Shown here: one piece after another, positions 60,485 to 64,000 of the stretch
How positions within the stretch are numbered: position 1 is the first letter of the stretch
Layout: each line of letters opens with the position of its first letter
NCBI GenBank assembly: GCA_003133665.1
Contig: PKYK01000030.1
Coordinates: 33,218-97,217 of the forward strand
DNA from: Acidimicrobiaceae bacterium
Lineage (GTDB): Bacteria > Actinomycetota > Acidimicrobiia > Acidimicrobiales > RAAP-2
Reading direction: 5' to 3'
Length of the DNA stretch: 64,000 bases
The notes under the pieces: model-generated
The model's database searches: none
Told to the model about the DNA's origin: nothing
Seen by the model: only the letters and a program-made list of their open reading frames with translations
Program-made: the position numbers and the translations under genes

Positions 60485-61090
60485 ATGGCACTTCCATCTG
60501 CATACTTGACCAGTACGAAGAATACGCCCGCGATATTCCAGGGCATCCAAATGGCTCAGGCCCCTCAGCGATTTACGCAACGTTTCCTGGAAGGACTCGG
60601 ATTTCCAAGCGCTAATGACAGGGCAATGATTAATGTCCTAAAGGCGCTTCGATTCTTGGACGACACGGGAGTTCCTCTTAAGCGCTATCACGAGTACCTG
60701 GATCAAACCCAGTCTGCGGGTATCATCGCAGAGGCAGTGAGGGACGCTTACGCCGATTTGTTCAGAGTCAATACTCGCGCCTACGAAATGTCGATCCAAG
60801 AAATTAAGAACAAGATGAAGACACTGTCAGAAGGGCAGTTCTCTGATCGAGTTCTCTTGGCGATGGCAACGACCTTTGCGGCGTTGGCCAAACTTGGTGA
60901 TTTCACTGAGAGCGCCAAGGCTGCAGTGTCGGCCTTAGAAAGCCAAGAGCAAGAATCTGCGATTTCAAGTACTCCGCAGCCGCTGAAGATTCGCGGACTT
61001 GTATACAACATCAATCTTCATCTACCCGAGTCCAGAGATCCCGCCGTGTACGACGCGCTCTTCAGAAGCCTTAGAGAGCACCTCACCTGA
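60485..61090 (+). CDS. DUF5343-family protein
   Basis: 201 residues from ATG 60485 (GTAGGA seven bases upstream; the track adds two residues). The N-terminus ALPSAYLTSTKNTPAIFQGIQMAQ and the HTH-like RFTQRFLEGLGFPSANDRAMINVLKALRFLDDTGVP match DUF5343, a winged-helix-type family from defence loci. The C-terminal half ends KIRGLVYNINLHLPESRDPAVYDALFRSLREHL. Its stop overlaps the HEPN gene (TGATG). Probably the antitoxin, sensor or partner of the HEPN nuclease. Confidence 0.82.
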   Translation: MALPSAYLTSTKNTPAIFQGIQMAQAPQRFTQRFLEGLGFPSANDRAMINVLKALRFLDDTGVPLKRYHEYLDQTQSAGIIAEAVRDAYADLFRVNTRAYEMSIQEIKNKMKTLSEGQFSDRVLLAMATTFAALAKLGDFTESAKAAVSALESQEQESAISSTPQPLKIRGLVYNINLHLPESRDPAVYDALFRSLREHLT

Positions 61091-61671
61091 TGAATCAGGC
61101 TGGGCAACTCTACGAGTTTGTCTATCGCGGCCAATTGGCAGATGCGGCGCTAGACATCGCGGGACGACCATCGAGGTACTCATCCGACGTTGACCTCGAA
61201 GAAGTCACCGAGACCTTATCGGTCGATCTGTTCGATCCCGAATTAATGGAACCTGCTCGCCGCATGGCAATCGTGTATCAAGTAATCGCGGCTTTCGAAA
61301 ACGGAGTAAGAGAATTCGTACTGAAGGTCCTTGTGGAAGCGCACGGCGACGAGTGGTGGGAAAGAGGCGTCTCAGAGAAGATTCGTAAGTTCGCTGACAG
61401 CCGACGAAATGACGAAGAGAAGAATCGTTGGCACGGGACTCGCAGCGACGGGCTATTGGGTTACACCGAACTTGGTCACCTTGTCGACATAATGCGAAAC
61501 AACTGGGAGTGCTTCGAACCTTATGTGACAAGGATTGACTGGGCTGCGTCCATATTCGCTGGCATTGAAAGATCCAGAAACGTGATCATGCATAGCGGAG
61601 TTCTGGCAATTGAAGACGTAGAGAGATTAGGAATCTACGTCCGAGACTGGATAAAGCAAGTCGGACTCTAG
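61090..61671 (+). CDS. Swt1-type HEPN-domain protein (predicted RNase)
   Basis: 193 residues. The HEPN active motif RNxxxH is present as RSRNVIMHSGVLAIED (about 157-172) in an all-helical C-terminal domain. The centre has MAIVYQVIAAFENGVREFVLKVL, typical of Swt1-like HEPN proteins. Predicted to cleave RNA and stop growth when triggered by infection. Translationally coupled to DUF5343. Known family pairing; activity inferred. Confidence 0.8.
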   Translation: MNQAGQLYEFVYRGQLADAALDIAGRPSRYSSDVDLEEVTETLSVDLFDPELMEPARRMAIVYQVIAAFENGVREFVLKVLVEAHGDEWWERGVSEKIRKFADSRRNDEEKNRWHGTRSDGLLGYTELGHLVDIMRNNWECFEPYVTRIDWAASIFAGIERSRNVIMHSGVLAIEDVERLGIYVRDWIKQVGL

Positions 61672-61900
61672 TTTCTCCAACTGCTGAGTCTCCAGTCGTA
61701 GATTGTGTGAGTCCCCGAGTTCAAGGGGTGCTCGCTGATGCGAACCCGCACCCAGCGCTGCGCCTCATCGGATCCTGAGTTTTGCAGAGGGACGTCATCC
61801 ACTCCCGCGCCTGGGGCGTCCGGCTATCTGCCAGAAATTGCACCGAGGCGCGGTCCTGCCGACGCGTCGCACCGGGCGAGTAGATTTCCGGCGTGAACGA

Positions 61901-62149
61901 ATGCCGGCGCCCAACTCGTTGGAAGGAACCTCGCGCGATGAACGAATGCGCCAATTTTGGATTTGCGACATCGGCGGGAAGCGTCGACCTGTGCAGTCGG
62001 GTGTGCACTCGGGGTGTGCAGAGTTTGCGACCAGGGTTTTTACGGAGAAGAAGGTCCATTGGATGCGGATACCAAGTTGGTACGGCCCACCATCAAAAGC
62101 CTTGTATTGCAAGGCTTTCCGAGAAGTGTGCCAAGAACTTCGTAGATAG
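61901..62149 (+). CDS. Possible small protein, 82 aa (weak)
   Basis: Frame with somewhat protein-like content (RQFWICDIGGKRRPVQSGVHSGC, VHWMRIPSWYGPPSKALYCKAF) beginning at ATG 61901, no good RBS. The overlapping frame 61893-62276 is less likely. It may be a decayed gene. Together with the rest of 61672-62427 this is poorly coding sequence near the right side of the defence cluster. Confidence 0.25.
   Translation: MPAPNSLEGTSRDERMRQFWICDIGGKRRPVQSGVHSGCAEFATRVFTEKKVHWMRIPSWYGPPSKALYCKAFREVCQELRR
62080..62090. other. Candidate attachment-site half (tRNA-Val end match)
   Basis: GTACGGCCCAC equals the last bases of tRNA-Val plus one flanking base (34430-34440). Eleven bases is short for an att repeat and could be chance; recorded as a possible right end of an element. 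Confidence 0.2.
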
Positions 62150-62346
62150 AAACTCGACAGTCAGCAATTACTTCAGCAAAGATTCTCGGGAGGCAAGATC
62201 GTCTGGTTGGTCACGTCAGGCCCCCTCACCCAGTCATTTATGCGAGTCCTGGACGAGTTGCCAGAATTCTGATTGAAGCGTCCGAATCTCACCGTCCACA
62301 TAAGATGCCGGTGTTCGCACACATCTCGATCGTGTTGCAATTTGTT

Positions 62347-62396
62347 TTGCGACTGCACACCTAAACCAATAGCTATGGATTTAGGCGTGCACCGCA
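62347..62396. repeat. Imperfect 50-bp dyad near the truncated acetyltransferase
   Basis: Arms TTGCG..TGCAC-A-CCTAAA and TTTAGG-C-GTGCA..CGCAA surround a 14-base centre. It lies 32 bases beyond the minus-strand stop at 62428, so it could be its terminator, or the end of a lost mobile element. Confidence 0.45.
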
Positions 62397-62427
62397 ACGG
62401 TCGCGCCAACTAGTACTTTTAGCGCAG

Positions 62428-62658
62428 CTAGTTAGGATTGCGCTGAAGGAGCATGGAAGCGCGAATCTGACTGTCCAAGAAGGACGTAGTTTCGGCAAGA
62501 GTGAACCCGCGACCAAAGGGGAACTGCCAGACCTCAGGTTGAGCAAATACGCCCGCCAGTTCGTAGAGATCATTCGGTTCGAAGCGCCGTAGGTCTAGGC
62601 GCGCGGTAACCACGTCAGGCAGAGGCCCTTTGATCTCCGGAACCAGATTGGATGTCAT
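62428..62658 (-). pseudogene. Truncated GNAT acetyltransferase (N-terminal part)
   Basis: About 76 residues from ATG 62658. VVTARLDLRRFEPNDLYELAGVFAQPEVWQFPFGRGFTL is the start of a RimJ/RimL-type GNAT domain (normally about 170 residues), but the acetyl-CoA-binding motif is missing: the frame stops after NPN. Likely a broken gene at an island junction. Confidence 0.6.
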
Positions 62659-62742
62659 CAGTGACAATTCTGACTCTCGGCTGAAGTGTAGGACCGGATG
62701 CTGCAACGAAACGCAAGGAGCCGGTTGGAGGCCAGCCATCGA

Positions 62743-63558
62743 TCAAGCATTCGAGAAGACAGCCCATCCAGTGTCGTGAAAGAAAGTTGCGGCGTATTGA
62801 TAATCACCACGGATCACCCAGAAAGCGTCTAGACCATCCGGCATTGTTAGAGGCAAGTTGGGGACTTCGAAATCCCATTTGGCACCAAGGCCATAAAGTG
62901 CAAAGCGAACGCCGGTGTCCATGGGAGATTCAGCAATCAAAGCTAAGTGTGCGATCCGGTTCAGGGCTGTCGCCCTCTTGACAAGGTGTTCGAGCTTTGA
63001 GGACCCTCCAGATTTCGAGGCAGCGCTCGAGAATCGGTCGATATAGTCCTGCGCGTAAGCGGCAATTGAGTTGGGGCTGGTGTCAATGAAGGTACTTCCC
63101 CGTCCGCTGACCTCGTTAGTCGCATAGAGAAGATGATCCTTGTCAGTTCCGATCTTTTGAATTGCATTGATATGGAAGTCCTTGAATTGGTAATCGAAAG
63201 CCAGCGCTTGGTTCTCAACCAACGTTCGCCTTGCTACGAAGAAGTCGTCGATTAGCTCTTGACCCACCTGGAGAAAGCGTTGAATCTTAGACGCTGGCGC
63301 CAGAAGCGCGACCCAACTTCCCGCCCCGGGCCGCAGCGCTATCTCACTTCCCTGCTTCTCGGCGATTGCCGCAGCTCGCATCAACTGTTCAGGTACGTCT
63401 CGCGTAACTTCCACCTGAACTTCACGACCGCCAGCGAGCACAATGTAGCCATCCGACTTTGAACTGTCACCGCCAGTCCATTCACTTGATTCTCCGCCGA
63501 GTGCTTCGCGAATGAGACTGATCGCTCTCGTTTCGGACGAAGAATCACCATTGGCCAT
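62743..63558 (-). CDS. Hypothetical protein, 271 aa, possible nuclease-like N-terminus
   Basis: Unrecognised. The N-terminal SKSDGYIVLAGGREVQVEVTRDVPE has a D...ExT arrangement reminiscent of PD-(D/E)XK strands, but without the Lys. The rest is alpha/beta (SWVALLAPASKIQRFLQVGQELI; LEHLVKRATALNRIAHLALIAE; AFWVIRGDYQYAATFFHDTGW). The ATG is near 63558 without a strong RBS. Single gene in the eroded right end of the island. Confidence 0.6.
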   Translation of the reverse strand: MANGDSSSETRAISLIREALGGESSEWTGGDSSKSDGYIVLAGGREVQVEVTRDVPEQLMRAAAIAEKQGSEIALRPGAGSWVALLAPASKIQRFLQVGQELIDDFFVARRTLVENQALAFDYQFKDFHINAIQKIGTDKDHLLYATNEVSGRGSTFIDTSPNSIAAYAQDYIDRFSSAASKSGGSSKLEHLVKRATALNRIAHLALIAESPMDTGVRFALYGLGAKWDFEVPNLPLTMPDGLDAFWVIRGDYQYAATFFHDTGWAVFSNA

Positions 63559-63767
63559 ATTTCAATTCTCTCAGGATGAGGTGACCTTGAACGCCACCTT
63601 GAAAGGGTGGAGGTCCTTTCTAACTTGAAGGAGCAAAAGCACTGATCAATTGGTATTTCTGTTGACCAGTTCCTAATTCTTCTTGGTCGCGAACACTCCA
63701 CGGGCACTAAGGACTCGAAATCTTCACGTCAAGGAGTCAACCAATCCGAGGACATACTCTTTAGATC

Positions 63768-63842
63768 ATGGGCGACCCTCTTTCCGACAGTGTTCGATAC
63801 CGGTGCTCGAGTTGTGGCGTTGAGTATGAAGGGGACTGCTGA
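63768..63842 (+). pseudogene. Truncated zinc-ribbon ORF abutting an IS3-type element
   Basis: MGDPLSDSVRYRCSSCGVEYEGDC then stop. A CxxC knuckle within a 24-residue frame that ends exactly where the insertion-element sequence seems to begin; probably a small zinc-ribbon gene cut by the insertion. Confidence 0.4.
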
Positions 63843-64000
63843 AGGTTCGGTTGACATCTAACTTGTGAGGATTCACCTCACGGAAAGATGGCACCAATGG
63901 CGAGAGCCTATCCACCTGAGTTCCGCAACGACGTCGTGGCGGTCGCTCGAAAACACGAGGCACCGATCAGCCAGATCGCGAAGGACTTCGGCATCTCCGA
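63843..64000 (+). mobile_element. IS3-type insertion element, left end (partial)
   Basis: Left part of an insertion element. A hairpin GTGAGG-ATTCA-CCTCAC (63865-63881) and a possible TTGACA -35 box (63851) precede the OrfA start at 63897. Exact left terminal repeat not determined because the right end is outside the window. Confidence 0.55.
63897..64000 (+). CDS. IS3-family transposase OrfA (partial)
   Basis: ATG 63897, open to the window edge (about 34 codons). MARAYPPEFRNDVVAVARKH followed by APISQIAKDFGIS is the typical N-terminal HTH of IS3-family OrfA, which binds the element ends and is joined to OrfB by frameshifting. Too short here for subgroup assignment. Confidence 0.8.
   Translation, partial: MARAYPPEFRNDVVAVARKHEAPISQIAKDFGIS

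Overview
This window reads as chromosome of a high-GC actinomycete-like bacterium. The evidence is GTG and TTG starts, GAAC-N4-GTTC SOS boxes of the actinobacterial type, tRNA genes without encoded CCA, a CtpE-type P-ATPase, and the lexA / LysM division inhibitor / nrdR gene set. My best guess is Actinomycetota, possibly class Acidimicrobiia; the class is inference.

Bases 1-34.4 kb look like core chromosome. In order they hold: the 3' end of dapE; lexA with its SOS box; a complete branched-chain amino-acid ABC operon (livK-H-M-G-F); a YbaK-like deacylase; a MoxR ATPase/VWA pair; an SOS-controlled LysM protein; nrdR; a PIG-L deacetylase; dinB; an L,D-transpeptidase; and tRNA-Cys. Next comes a catabolic cluster (14.4-23.9 kb) with an XRE-cupin regulator, a bicupin enzyme, an atypical SDR, an amidohydrolase, an RbsABC-type importer and an M24 peptidase-fold enzyme. 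Its promoters share a GTTCA-N-TGAAC-like motif, so I read it as one regulon for uptake and breakdown of a small, probably nitrogen-containing, compound. An MFS/ChrB pair, a CtpE-like ATPase, a second L,D-transpeptidase, a D,D-carboxypeptidase, an aldo-keto reductase, an SDR and an exonuclease follow.

At tRNA-Val (34366-34439) the character changes to a mobile island that continues to the end of the window. It carries two separate HTH + tyrosine-recombinase modules, a set of three related small unknown proteins, many short orphan genes, and longer non-coding stretches.

From 46.5 kb the island is a defence cluster: an OLD-like ATPase/TOPRIM protein; a C5-cytosine methyltransferase divergent from a five-gene operon (multi-HTH DNA-binding protein, Z1 ATPase, ParB-like protein, PD-(D/E)XK-like nuclease, small protein); a nuclease-DUF2075 helicase translationally coupled to a MazG-like pyrophosphohydrolase; a solo PD-(D/E)XK protein; and a DUF5343 / Swt1-type HEPN ribonuclease pair. 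The end is eroded: a truncated acetyltransferase, an unknown protein, and an IS3-type element that abuts a truncated zinc-ribbon ORF. The best candidate for a little-described system is the methyltransferase-Z1-ParB-nuclease operon (48.8-55.8 kb).
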